DNA of 64,000 nt, taken from contig ADNK01000156.1 of NCBI GenBank assembly GCA_000320545.1, forward strand, positions 41,001-105,000. Direction: 5' to 3'. This document shows, piece by piece, positions 24,445-36,509 of this stretch. Made by a program: the position numbers and the translations under genes. The notes below the pieces were generated by a model. That model saw nothing but the letters and a program-made list of their open reading frames with translations. It searched no databases and was not told the DNA's origin. This DNA comes from Bigelowiella natans CCMP2755 (taxonomy: Eukaryota > Cercozoa > Chlorarachniophyceae). Every line of letters starts with the position of its first letter. Position 1 is the stretch's first letter.

Positions 24445-24963
24445 AACTAGCTAGCTAGACTACTAGGATGTCGCAGATTGATGATCCGTGCTAGCGTGCT
24501 GCTAGCTAGCTAGCTAGCTAGCTAGCGTGGATCGGACTCTGAGTCTAGCTAGCTAGTTGTGCTCTAGCTAGCTGGTGCTGACTAGCTGAGCTAGCTAGCT
24601 AGTTAGTGAGGGACACAGTTCTAGAGTCAGATGGCTGATAGCCATGCCAGCATGCTAGCAAGCTAGCTAGCTAGCTAGAGCATGCTAGCATGCTAGCATG
24701 GACAGCTGAACTGTGGCCATCTAGCTGTTCTTGTTTGCTGTGCACAGCAGATGCGCGTCTGACTCAGCTCACATAGTGCATGCTAGCATCCTACATGGCT
24801 TGATGGTGACAGATGTGTGATGTAGATCATGATCTGCTTGTCGAAAAACAATGTCTACATCTCCCTGCAACATCACGCCACACATTTCTTGATGCTCAAC
24901 ATGTGCTTGATTGAGTATAAATATTGCTGTTCATGCAGTCTTCAAACGAATAATTTATGTACA
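24018..24963. repeat. Convergent spacer built of CTAG/GCTAGC/GCATGC palindromes and (GT)n
   Basis: From about 24110 to 24800 the sequence is almost entirely made of self-complementary short words: runs of (CTAG)n/(GCTA)n (24485-24525, 24594-24604, 24660-24680), at least four CATGCTAGCATG-type cores (24117, 24187, 24680, 24779), ACTAGCTAGC variants and two GT/GCATGT tracts (24354-24382, 24400-24443). There is no open frame. It lies between the stop codons of the 16781 gene (+) and the PAN receptor-like gene (-). Confidence 0.85.
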
Positions 24964-27900
24964 TCACACGGATACAATGGCTTGTGATTTGTCTTTCTTT
25001 CCAAACATTATCTCCTTCACCTCTCGTAACCCGCTCGAGGTTGTAAGTAAGACCATTCCTCCAAAAAATAACATATTAATCAGAAATACCAGAATACTGG
25101 ACGCCATTGAGGTGCTGCCATCTGAAAATGAAAGAAACGCTCCCAAATAATAGGTGAACAAGGAAGTCGTTAGTGATGCACTCTCGGCCATATTTGCAAT
25201 TGGGTTACTGTAGACTTTTAAGATGATCTGCGCCTGATGTGAACATGAATAAAATAAGAAAACATTTGTTTGTATTTGGGCTAATCTTCAAAGTTTCAAA
25301 CTTACCCCTAGAGATAAAATTACGACCAATACTGCCAAGAGAGCTTGTGAAGTAACGTTTTGTACAAATATCGCAATAATTACAATTAGAACCTGTACAG
25401 CAAGTTAAAATTCCGCTCTTACTTCATATGGATGTGCTCTAAGTTTATTATAGCAACTTACCTTTCTCAACATTAATGTCAGCTCCCAGTAAAAATAATC
25501 TTTTTTGAATCCCTTGAAGAATATGTAGATCGGTAATATTTTCAAGGCGTTCTCGGTCTGAAACAATGAGTAGAATCCCATCAGAACAGCATTAGCGTTG
25601 TAACTTTTTGCTACGAGATGGATGTATATGCCTACCTTTGTTTTTGATCGAATTAATCTCCTATTTGTGAAAAGTTCGTATATGCAGAACAACGGAAAAC
25701 CGATGACATAGACTATTAGCATCGGTAATCCAAGACCAAAAACATAGGCTCTATGAGGGTTCCCCAGGCATCTAAAACATTCATGTGAATCTGAGTTGTG
25801 AGTACTTTATTTTAGATGTTATGTTAATTTTGATTTCACCGTTGTGACATGTCAACCAGAAGAACATTCGTGGTCTCCGATGAACCAAATTGCTCACAAT
25901 GAAATATCTGCAATTTGGAGTATGTCATATCGAGATGAGAAGCAATTTAACATGTGGGAGCTTACCTCAAACGTTCTTAACACTAAAGTGGGATATAGAA
26001 TGAAAAGGAGTATCAGCACCAGTGTATACACTCTTACAGAAGCTTTCTGAAGACAAAAGAGTTTCAACAATTGTGGAGGAAACAAAGATCAATACAGTAA
26101 TTACGGTGCTTGCAGAGGGGTTTTGTACGTCGTTCTGACAGGAAATTTTACACAATGAGTAAAATAATACGTTTAGAGCCCACACTATTGTGAAATGTTT
26201 AGTTTTTTACCATTGTTGGAGCATATGTTCTGATGCTTTGGACATCTAAAACCAGAAACTCAGAACTCTTTTCCTTTTTACATTTTGGTTGTTTCCATCC
26301 AATCACCTGTTGCCCCTCGAGATCGCATGGAATCCACAGTCTTTGAATCGTCGACTTTTGGAACATCTTTAAGTTGAAAGAAAGTGATTCTGTTTGCTCT
26401 CATATTTTTGAAGTGCCATTTTAGCTGATATTTACACCTGTTTCTAGCATGGAACGTGCAGGGGTTGCTGCGGATGATTCTGCGTGAGTTCCTATCATAG
26501 ATGAAACACGTGCTGACACGTTTCGGTTGTTACGACGGCGTTGTGGCCGGAAGTCCTTTTGAGAGAGGTTATTTCTTGATAACTTCATATCTTGTACCGC
26601 TTGTGATCCTTGTTCTACTACTGGGCTAGCATCACTACTCGTAGATTTATTCTGTTCCCGACTTTTGATGCAAGCCAGAATTCCAAACGCACAAGCGATG
26701 ACAATTATGGGTACGCAAGCCAGGATTATTGTATTAACGTAAAATGGACGTGGAAAAGTAGAAGATGCAATGCAATCAATTCTCAGCAGATACGTCAGCG
26801 ATGTTCCAAAGAACTCGTAAGCTGCGAGCATATTAGTCACAAATACTGGCCACTCGTAGTCAAAGGTAAGTGCCAAAGAGTTTACCTACAAACCGAAAAT
26901 AAGAAGAAATCATTTTTCTGGATTCAGTCACAGAATATATCAAGCTACCTGAGCTGCTGAAATAAAAATCTTAACCAATGTGGAAGTGAGATCTTCATCC
27001 TCATCTTCTATTCCAAACTCTACTGTCTTTAAGATGAAGAAACTCAAAGCAAGCGCTATGAATGCTACAATTAACCAGGCACCAATAAGTTGGAAGATTA
27101 CAAGCCCTCTCCCACTGCATTGCTCGCAATTGAAACGTCTAGACCTAACCCATCCATCGGAGCAAATGGTGCACAAGAAGCCTTCATATCCTTCATCGCA
27201 TCTACTTCGTTCGCCAGGACATGCATTGTTTAGACATTTAAGAGCTTCTGGAGCCAAGTTATCATCAAAGGTAAGCCAATACCCCTCTGCTGGTTGCACC
27301 GAAGCATCTGTAACATTTAGCATAGAGCATTGAAGCCCATCTCTGCAAGGCTGGCACGCGTCATCTTCGCTAGGCAGAGTAAGTTTTGTACTCAGTGCTG
27401 CGCTTGCCGGAATGAGAAGCTCCTCTCTAGCAAAGAAACCGATATCACAGGTGCATCCGGTAAGGTTTGAATTTTCTGCGACAGAATTTGGTGGACAGGC
27501 TAAACACGCCGTACTGTCGTTATTTGGGATTTGATTTGCTCCACAAAAGCTGCATTCATCAGCTCCTCGAGAGGTGGAAACTGCAGAAGCCTCTGGCCAC
27601 AATGCACAGTCGATGCACGCGTCTAGCCCCTCAACCGGTGCATAACTCCCGAGAGGACACGGTATGCAAGTAGTTCTATTGAATCGAAATTCTCCCGCAG
27701 GGCAAGTAATTGTATCGCTAATAACAAAAAGAGAATCTGCACTATCAATCAAGGCAATGTTAGTTGTATTCTCGACTGTGAAGTCCAGAGCCAGTACTCG
27801 AGGGAAAAAAAATCGATCGTTAAGTCTCCCACGATTCCCTATAATTGAAGAAGCGTCTCCAGCAGCAGAAATTAAGCTGCGTCTTCCAAGATCTACAGTT

Positions 27901-30900
27901 CGGATTGCATCGTCATTCTAAATGTATTTCAGCTTTAGTTGGATTTACAGTTTTTAGGAAACGTTTCGTCAGAACCTGGCTCGTAACGTAGAATACGGGT
28001 GGAAATTTCCTAGTGTCGACTACCATGTCCAGAATGACGCCAGAGAACTGTGGGGTCGTGCTGCCTCCGAAATTTCCTTCGATGGTATTAAATAATTGCC
28101 TGGTTCTTCCTTCCGCTCCCACTACAGTTGTAACCTAAGAAAGTTATCATCTGAACGATGAAGTACTGATATCTCGATAATGGCCAAAATTACGATGTTG
28201 CTCCGTAAATTTACAGCGCGAATACTACGGCCTGCAACGAATAGATATTCGAAGTCGGGCTTGATGTATGCTTCCAACGCACTTGAAGGAGCCATGTCTA
28301 TAATATGTCCGTGATAATTTAGGTACCGCTTCCAATTACAAACAAATGTGTAATACCAAAGATTGCATTGCTGAATGGGCCATCCCTTATATCACCACCC
28401 CGAAAGGACGGTACGACCGGGAAGTCGAAGATTTTCGTATTTACGTTCGTCGTTGTGTTGTGAACATACAAAGGAGTGAAGGCTATCCCACCTCCTTTGG
28501 AGTACAATGCGTCTTGGTGCACAGCCAGATTGGTTGGATTCTCGGGACCTACATTTATGCTGGTGACATCATCTCTCGAAATGTCAATCTTCCTAACACC
28601 GGTGGCTTCTAGGACGTAAAGAATTGGTTGAAGAGAGTCTAAATGTCGAACTAAAGCAATTTCATTTAAACTGCTACTAAATTGAGCAATTGACAAGGAT
28701 CCATCAACGTCAGAGAAAGAAGAATCTGTCCCAGCTACGACAACTGTTTCTCCGCTATTGTTAAAATCAATTCTTTGCACTTGGAAAACCTGGAAACAAA
28801 CGTATGTTCATCAATATGTATACCATTTTCAAGCAAATTTACGAGAAAGAATACATTTGTCTCATTTAGTCGCGCCACAGTGTATGCAACTTTGGCCTGG
28901 TTGTCAAATTTTAAGTCTTGAATCAAAGCTGACTGGGTCTGGTTACTAGATGTCGAAGAATCTTTATCACATTTGTGGAATGATATAATGATACCAAACT
29001 TGGAACGTACACATTCACAGCTTGAGACTGGAACATTCTCCTCGTTGTCGAAAATCGTGATTCCAAAGTCAATGGTTCGGTTTCTGGTACCCAAAAATGT
29101 ATGAAATTAACGTGTGGGATATAGATGTTTATTCGTGTACCACGTGCTAGGATGATGCTACATTTCAAAACATCATCATACCTAACTCTTCATTGCTCCT
29201 TGTAATGAACCCCCCGACACCTATACTACCACCAAATAGTGATGTACGCACCTGTGATGCATTCAAACATGCATTAATGGTGCAAAATATGACAAAGTGT
29301 TTTGCTAATGAACTTAAGCCGTTGTTAAATACCTGCTCAAATGATGCGTATATATTTAGCAACGCTCGATTTCCTCGAGGTATCTGAGACTTTGTCAATG
29401 CAAGGCTCTGAGGTCTCACTTGCACTCCTTCAAAATTCACCGTTGCCGCTGTAAGTAACCTTCCTGGGTTTTCTGCAGAATGCCAGCTCATGATTTGTGC
29501 TATGGACGATGACTCATTCTTTTCAAAACCAAAACAAAAATTAAAATAGTAAAAAATAAATTACCTACTATATAAATAATAAATTTTTATAAGAACCTGT
29601 GCAAGAACGTAGAAAAGGTTTGTTCCTCGAGGATCACGTACGATTCCGAATAGCACTCCGATATCCAGACTATCAGAGACAGTAAATACGGTTTCAATTT
29701 CTCCACTTGTTATGTCTAATCTTCGAATTGAATTCTGCGCGGAATCGACAGCGTAGAGAAGCCCTCGCTCATCATCAACATCCACAGCCAGGGAGGCTGT
29801 TGTCGCCTATAAGTTGAATACCATCACATTTTACAATACTTCTTTTGAATTGACAGGAAACTTTCCCACCTGTAAGAATTGAGAGGCTAATTCGATTACT
29901 TCCATAGAAGTCAGATTGAGAGCGAATACTGAGTAGGTTGCCTCAGAAAGTATACTGTTCTGAGATAACACACAGCAATTATGGGTATGCGAATCATGCA
30001 GTCGCTGAATTTTAGTGCTCCAGCTTTTAGTAAAAGACTCACTCTAGCAAGAAAGAGGAGAGCCTCCGGAGGGGATCTGTTTGAAGAAGGATAGACGACG
30101 AGACCAGTTGCTCCCCCCCCTGCATTTGGAACGCTAGAGACCAGAGTAGAAACAGATCCTGTCGTGAAGTCGAGCTTTCGAATCTTAGCCTTGAAAACCG
30201 ATATTATAAGTCGTGAATTTGAGTTGGAATTTGTGTATAGCACCGATCTTATTATAGCTATACTCTGTGTTAGGTTATATTCTGTGTTAGGTACTGCGTA
30301 CAAATTGAATCGCAAGGGAAGGTGACCCCAGGAAGAGGCTGTTTACGTCGTCCGTAAAATACATGTCACCCAATCCGTCAAAAGCAATACTATAGGGAAA
30401 TCGAGTTGTAGCTGAAGCCACGTCTCCATCTATGAAGGCATTATTTGGGTCGTTACTAATCACTGTCTTTATGGTTCCATCAACGGGATTATATTCCCTT
30501 ATTTGTCCATCCCCCTGCCAACAAAACAGTTTGTGGTAAGTAACGAACCATGCAATCACCGGAAAAAGCATCATTTTGCACTACCCATGTAGAGAAAATG
30601 TGTTGACTGGTTGGACGGACAGCAATGTCAAAGGGGCTGGTGGACACCAAACTTGCTGACCTGGGAGAAGCACAGGTAAAGATCTAAATAGACGGTGTGC
30701 GAGATTGTATATCTTCTATGAGCCTACGTTACCTCGACACCGGGAGAATATTATCTCTGTCACTGCCAATGATAATTTCAATGTCAAACGCATTTTCTCT
30801 CCGAAGCGTCGGAGACAACGTTGGCGCGGAAGTCACCGGTGTCATAGTCGGAACGGCTGATGTTGGGCTCATAGTGGCTGGCGACGATGAAAAGGAGGGC

Positions 30901-32243
30901 CCATTAAAGATAAAGAACGGAGAAGGCGGAATCGGTCGGTCAAAACCCATCGGCGGTGGCTCCTCCGTGGGACTCACCGTTGGCGCAAAAGAAGCAGCTA
31001 TGTTTTCAAAAAATCGAAACTGACTAGCCACATCGTTCGAGCTGCATTTAATCTCACGGAGCAAACATTCGTTTGCAATCGAGTCAGATCGGAAAGAGAT
31101 GCCGAGGCAACGGGGATCGTCATCGCATGATGTCTGGCACTCTCCAATTTCCAGTCCGAGTAACTGAGAGATGACGAAGCCTGTGCCCGACTGACAATCA
31201 CCTTCTCTCTGGATGTATTCTTCTGAATTCCTGTAGAATGTGTTACTTCCGGAAGGTTCCCCTTGTAAGCATATTCCTGATCGAGGCCTGCAAAACCCTC
31301 CATTCACCGTTGGATCGTGCGAAAATCCAAGGCAAGAGCTTCCTAGTCTCAAACAAAGATCTCCACATTGGTCCCGACTGTAGCCGAGCTGCGAGGAGGG
31401 AGGCGAAAAATCTGCCACATTTGGGCAATCTCCATCGTAAGGTGCAAAATCATTTGGTATGTTCCTCAAGTAGAAAACGAAGCCATTCGATAATTCCGGA
31501 AACGTAACTTCACAAGAGGAGAATTTGAGAATGCATGCGCCAGACACTTTGTTTACTGATATGCCGGCGCATGATGGATTTTGGATGCATCGCGCCTGAC
31601 ATCTACCAACAACGTCTGCGCTTGTAAATTGGAAAAAACCACCCACAATGTCGTTGCCTGCGCAATCTCCAGAGCGTAACAAGAACATAGTTTTCTTGTA
31701 GAAAATGTCCGCAGCTGCTGGAAATTGTACAGCGGCACAACTTGCTGACTTCAAAATACATCTTGAACCTGCAATAACTGGACCACCTTCTGCCGCGTAT
31801 GAAACTCCCCGACATCCCGTTTCCTTATCACATCTACTCTGGCATTCTCCCAGGGAAATATTGAAAACGAAGGGCTCAATGTCATTTCCTACGCAATCTG
31901 CCCCTTTGCTTCGGTAAGTGGATTTATAGTAGAAAGAAAGAGTTGATCTACTCACAGAAGTAGGGTTGATGCATGCACCAAGTCTTAATGTACACTCTTG
32001 ACCAAGAAGGCCTGGGTCATAACTAAAGCCAGCGCAGTCAACGTTCTCGCTGCATCTGCTCTGGCATTCATCTAGCGCTAAATCAGTGAATATTCCCAGA
32101 ATCGGTTCCGCAATGCAATCTAATCCCAGACCGTAACTTAAATATGTCACCGGATTGCCATCAATAATAGGTCCTTCCTGGGCACAGACTACAATTTGGT
32201 AGACACTGATAAGCAGAAATGGTGCGGCTGCTGTGATGCGCAT
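24964..32243 (-). CDS. PAN/Apple - NHL - GCC2/GCC3 multi-pass membrane protein (receptor-like)
   Basis: Very large surface protein. The first exon (32243-30733) starts with a signal peptide (RITAAAPFLLISVYQIVVC) and holds five or so PAN/Apple-like modules with the repeated ECQSRC...CxGxS...C pattern (DECQSRC, GECQSRC, GECQTSC), then a Ser/Thr/Pro linker (PTEEPPP..SPTSAVPT..SAPTLSPT). Following exons (30660-27913) encode beta-propeller NHL-like repeats (GDGQIREYNPVDGTIKTVI, NSIRRLDITSGEIETVF). The exon at 27752-26940 has ephrin-receptor-like GCC2/GCC3 Cys repeats (TCIPCPLGSYAPVEGLDAC, CIDC), an EGF-like cluster, then membrane helices (LIGAWLIVAFIALALSFFI). Remaining exons carry more TM segments with an Arg/Ser-rich cytoplasmic loop (~26450-26700) and end at 24964. 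Such PAN + GCC + polytopic proteins occur in algae and oomycetes; ligand unknown. Exon boundaries after the first two are approximate. Confidence 0.82.
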
Positions 32244-32836
32244 GAGCCCCTCAAACTGGCTCGGATTGGTTTGTAGAAAAGAAGCAAGATCCCGAATGGT
32301 AAAAAGCAGCACAATAAAGGATGGGAATCTGTAGTCTTACCTGACGACAACATTAACAACATGTCGGTCACTTCAAACTCCAATTCTCCCTGAGAATTAT
32401 GAAAACTCTCACATACGACGACGGGTGTGCAGTAATTTTGGTTTCTTCGACGAACTGAAACTACAAGCTTTCGTCTTTCTGAGACGTGCTTTGAGTCGCA
32501 GAGGCACAAGAAATGCAAAAGATCCTCTAAACCCTCTAAAAAAGTCGCTGCTTGCCGGGGGAAAAAAAGAAAGTGGGTTTTGAGGTCTTGGAGATACTCC
32601 GGAGATCCCCTCATCAAACGAAATACGACAGCAGCAAAAAAACCGGCAAATAAAGGAAAAGCGGCAGTTGACGCTGATGTGGATAATGAAGGGCGTTTTC
32701 AGTCTGGGTGTACCCTCATACCTCATACATTGGGCCTCGAAAACAAAATGATGGATCCAATGACTGGTCCATTTCTAATTGCATTTGATATCGACGACAA
32801 CAATATTTTGCAAGTCGCACGCGTAAAGTCCCCGTG
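32244..32836. promoter_or_regulatory. Divergent 5'-5' spacer
   Basis: 593 bases between two genes encoding secreted or membrane proteins. Open frames exist on both strands (for example - strand to 32617 and + strand 32580-32837) but show no family features. No palindrome clusters or microsatellites. Presumed shared promoter by position only. Confidence 0.35.
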
Positions 32837-34098
32837 ATGGGAATAACAGCAAGATACCAAGCCGACATGGTGCTCGCCATCGCTCTTGCATTGCTTCTCC
32901 CCTCCGTTGCTGCTCAGGACCCCGCTCCGGGATGGTAAAATTATGACAATGATCTACATATGAAAGTTTAATTACCATTGAAGGGATCTTGTGAAATGGG
33001 ACAGCGCCCCGCAATTAATACGCTTAGCCGACGTATTTGTTATTTTTGATGTTTGAATTCGTGGCATATTTCTAGGATGGCCTACGCAGTAGGAAGCCTC
33101 CCCGAGGGTGTTGATCGCATCACAAAGCTGACCATGAAGTGGAAAGTCGGCGAGGAACCAAGCCATTCCCGGGCGTTCTTTTCACCTTGGTTTGGCATGG
33201 ACCCTTCAGACAACCTTAACCTCATCCAGCCCGTCAATCCGTGGCTAGGCAGCCAGTGGGCAATGTACACTGAGGTAAACTATTAGATGATTCAGGATTT
33301 AGGGGGGGGGGACGACAAAATATTGGGAGCATTCTTCATCTTTTTCCGATTTGCTTACTCTCTGGCATTATTTATCATCACCTCAGTACTTCCAGTGGTC
33401 TCCCGAGCACAACTCGAACAGCAGGCAGCAAAGTGTGGAAGCCGGACAGACCTTGGCGGGATCCCTCGTTTACGATGAATCCACCGACTCGTATGAGCTG
33501 TCCCAGACAGTTGTTGAAACCGGTGTCTCAAGCTCTCAGACTGTCAAGTGCCAGAGCGGGAAAAAATACACCGTTCCCTACGGTAATATTTGTTTGCGTC
33601 CACATCCACCCTTCAACATCCTATATCTGAATTTTCCGAGTCTCCTGGATTTGTCTGTCTAAAATGAACTCGTTGGCGCCTCTCCTACCCGACATACTTT
33701 ATTTTATATTTTAAAAATAAAATTGAATGTAATGCCTGTAATTCATGTATTTATGCACTAATTCAGTTGTCTACGAGAAGACTTTTCCGTGCCAGTACTA
33801 CCCTCCTGACGAAAAGGTGACCTTCACGGACATCTACGTTGAGTGTGACGGTAAGGATTGCACGGATGATGTCAAGTGGGAGCCTATGGTGAAGGACGCC
33901 AACTGCAACATGCAGGCGAACATCGAAGATTCCAAGACCATCTCGATTACATGGGACACAAGCGCAGCCTCCAAGTACGATAACTTCAGCGAGAATGAGC
34001 TCTTCCAGCTGAACTTCCATGGTTGGGCGACCAAGGTTCCTGCTCTGAGGTACCAATTCAGTCAAACAGAGAAAGAAGGATTGCCCCAGGAGCTGTGA
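32837..34098 (+). CDS. Secreted beta-sandwich protein, eqolisin/ConA-lectin-like, 4 exons
   Basis: Exons 32837-32934, 33076-33274, 33387-33582, 33767-34098; phases close to 274 residues. A second in-frame Met at 32867 starts a textbook signal peptide (MVLAIALALLLPSVAAQ) and is the more likely start. The mature part has alternating beta patterns, SRAFFSPWFGMDPSDN, LIQPVNPWLGSQWAMYTE, YFQWSPEHNSNSRQQSVEAG, QTLAGSLVYDESTDSYELS and a Cys-containing C-terminal half with CQYYPPDEKVTFTDIYVEC. The layout (W-x-G-x-D strand, a Gln-containing strand, Y..WSP followed by VEAGQTL) resembles G1 peptidases (eqolisins) and related ConA-like folds, but I cannot assign the catalytic Gln/Glu pair, so activity is not claimed. 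Codon use is more GC-rich than in the flanking genes, in keeping with high expression. Confidence 0.75.
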
Positions 34099-34853
34099 AT
34101 AAGCAGAGAGCATTTTAAGGGTTCATGATGATCAGCAACGTGCATCCTGCTGCGTGAAGTATCTCTGGTGCAGGCGCTCTACGATAATGGTTTGAGACTT
34201 CATCAGTGTGACATGGCCAAATCAGTATCGCGTCGTGCATCAAACGTTAGTAATTTGAACCTAAACATCGCATCTCATAGCAGTAACAGTAGTCGATAGT
34301 CATAGCTTGTACACGTACTGGCACTTTGTGCATGCATCGCAGCTTGCAGCACGCTAGCACGTCAGGGTGCACATGCAACACTTGCATGGGGGCACCTCAC
34401 GTGTACGTGGTTGATGCCTACGTACGTGCGGTTAGCCGCGTAGCTAGCTAGCTAGTTAGGGCTAGAAGATCGCACCTCATCATCCAAGCAATAAGCGTTT
34501 TGGATGCTTTAAATTAACCACCATGATGCAACGCTGCGGAGCAGTACAATAAATCCTAGATTGCCTTCCTGGCATTCCTTTTCTCCCACATACCTAGATA
34601 CATGATGTAGCTTGCATTGCACAGCTACATGAGGATGACCGCATTAAACAAATTTAATTGATTCATTACATCCGTCTTACATGTAGCTTGCACACGTGCA
34701 ACTAAGATATTACTTCTTTCGTGTGGCACTATCGCTGTCAGTCTACACAAGATTGTCCGCAGGTTCGCGGAACGTAAATGTGTATCCGATATCGTATGCA
34801 GAAGGGAGAAGGGTGGGGGGCAAGACTAAGATGCCAGAGTAGGACCTACTAGC
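34099..34853. other. Convergent 3'-3' spacer with palindrome cluster
   Basis: No gene. Between 34310 and 34470 there are GTGCATGCATCGC, GCACGCTAGCACG, TGCACATGCA, TACGTACGTG and GTAGCTAGCTAGCTAG. One copy of a ~55-base dispersed repeat lies at 34624-34682. Confidence 0.65.
34624..34682 (+). repeat. Dispersed ~55-base repeat, copy A
   Basis: Shares the order ACATGAGGATGACC, TTTAATTGATT, ATTACATCCGTCTTACAT with the copies at 39831-39880 and 39915-39972. All three are in convergent 3' spacers and in the same orientation. Not protein coding. Confidence 0.8.
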
Positions 34854-35634
34854 TTAGCTTGCCTCTTCATTCGAGGCAAGTAGAGATTGTCGCTCCTCAT
34901 CGTTGCTTTCGGCGTCGTAATTGCCGCTGTCGCCATACTGCTCCGCCTTCTGGGTTATTGCGTCCGTGTCTTGTACATTATCGAGTTTCTCCAGGTTGAT
35001 ACGGTCCCATGAGTAGTAAGCCCCTCCGAGAAGTGTGATCGCACATCCAATCGCAGACAACTGATGATGATTAAATAACAAAGAATCATTGCACGTTAAC
35101 GGGATCTAGTACATTGTTGTACGCGGCCGGCTCTCCCCCCTTGGCATTGCGCTCCATTTGAACATGTGTGTACTCACCGGTTTGTATGCCTCATGGAGAA
35201 TAAGGATGCCGTACGCAATAACCACGAACTTGTTCATGTTGATGCACACGAGAAACGATGTGGCGGAGATAAGCCTGCAGTCAAAACGGGGAGAGGAAAG
35301 GGGGTCGATACGTTGTTCGTTTTTGTTTTGTTTGCAATATGTCATAATTGGTGTCGTTGTGGCATATACGGAGGTTTTGGGTATTTTTTGCCCCTCGCGG
35401 GAGGGATTTTCTTCTTTCTCTCTCTTTCTTTCTCTCTCTCTCTCTCTAATGGACCTCTGGACTCGAAAAGAGGTGTACGATATCATAACGCCGCACAAAC
35501 AACTAGCTGCGATAAATGCCCATCCAATGGTGTCAATGGCTGAAATCCCTGAACCAACCTGGAGAGGAGTAGAAGCAGGGGAGGGAAAAGGATGAGACGA
35601 AGGAGGAGGGAGGAGTAGGTACAATATCCAATAA

Positions 35635-35667
<33 letters not shown>

Positions 35668-36006
35668 CTTTGTGTGTGTGTGTGTGTGTGTTGTATTGCG
35701 TTGCAGGAATCTCTCCACCATCATTAATCGATCTCCTGTCACGTCTCCCTCATACTCGCTGTTGGCGACTGCCACCTACCTTTGGGAATTCACCGTTGAT
35801 GTACATGAAGAACGGCATGCATGCGGCGCACGCGAAGTTGTTATACAGCGTCAGGCCGGAGTCGTTACTGTGTAGTTGTTGTATGTGATGGCATAGAGTA
35901 AGTGGGAGCAAACCATTAGTTTTATGATGAGTCGCGGCACGGTCTAAATTTGAAGCTTATACATATATAAATACATACTATATGGCTGCCTATTCTCATC
36001 ATCAGT

Positions 36007-36044
<38 letters not shown>

Positions 36045-36477
36045 CATGCTCACAATGACAAATGGGCTGGCATGCATGGTGTGCATTCGTGTATTCCACA
36101 GTAGTGTTCTTTCCTGTCTCTTACAGCAAACAAGCACGTGTTGGTTCACTGACATATCGATGGGCGATTCTGCCAGTAGGTAGCGCTGTATCAAGCGGTC
36201 CAAGGTGGCCAAGAGCTGCGAAACCAACGAAACACAACTCAGCAAAAGCAGGCATTACATTCACCCAGGGCTTGTATCATACATGGTATGGAAAGCATGT
36301 AGGGGACGAGAAGAGAGACCAAAACGTTATAGCGTCATTAGTGTTTTGGTTGATAATAATATTATTATTATTACTATCTTTATTCTCATTCCATGATCAG
36401 TACTACTGTCAACCAACCTACCATATTAATCACGAGGAAGATGATCCCCAACAACTCTGCATGTATCCCCTGTTTAC

Positions 36478-36509
<32 letters not shown>

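Noticed and set aside
24110-24800. DNA transposon or MITE
   Set aside because: No terminal inverted repeats with target-site duplication could be delimited; the palindromic words are spread through the whole block.
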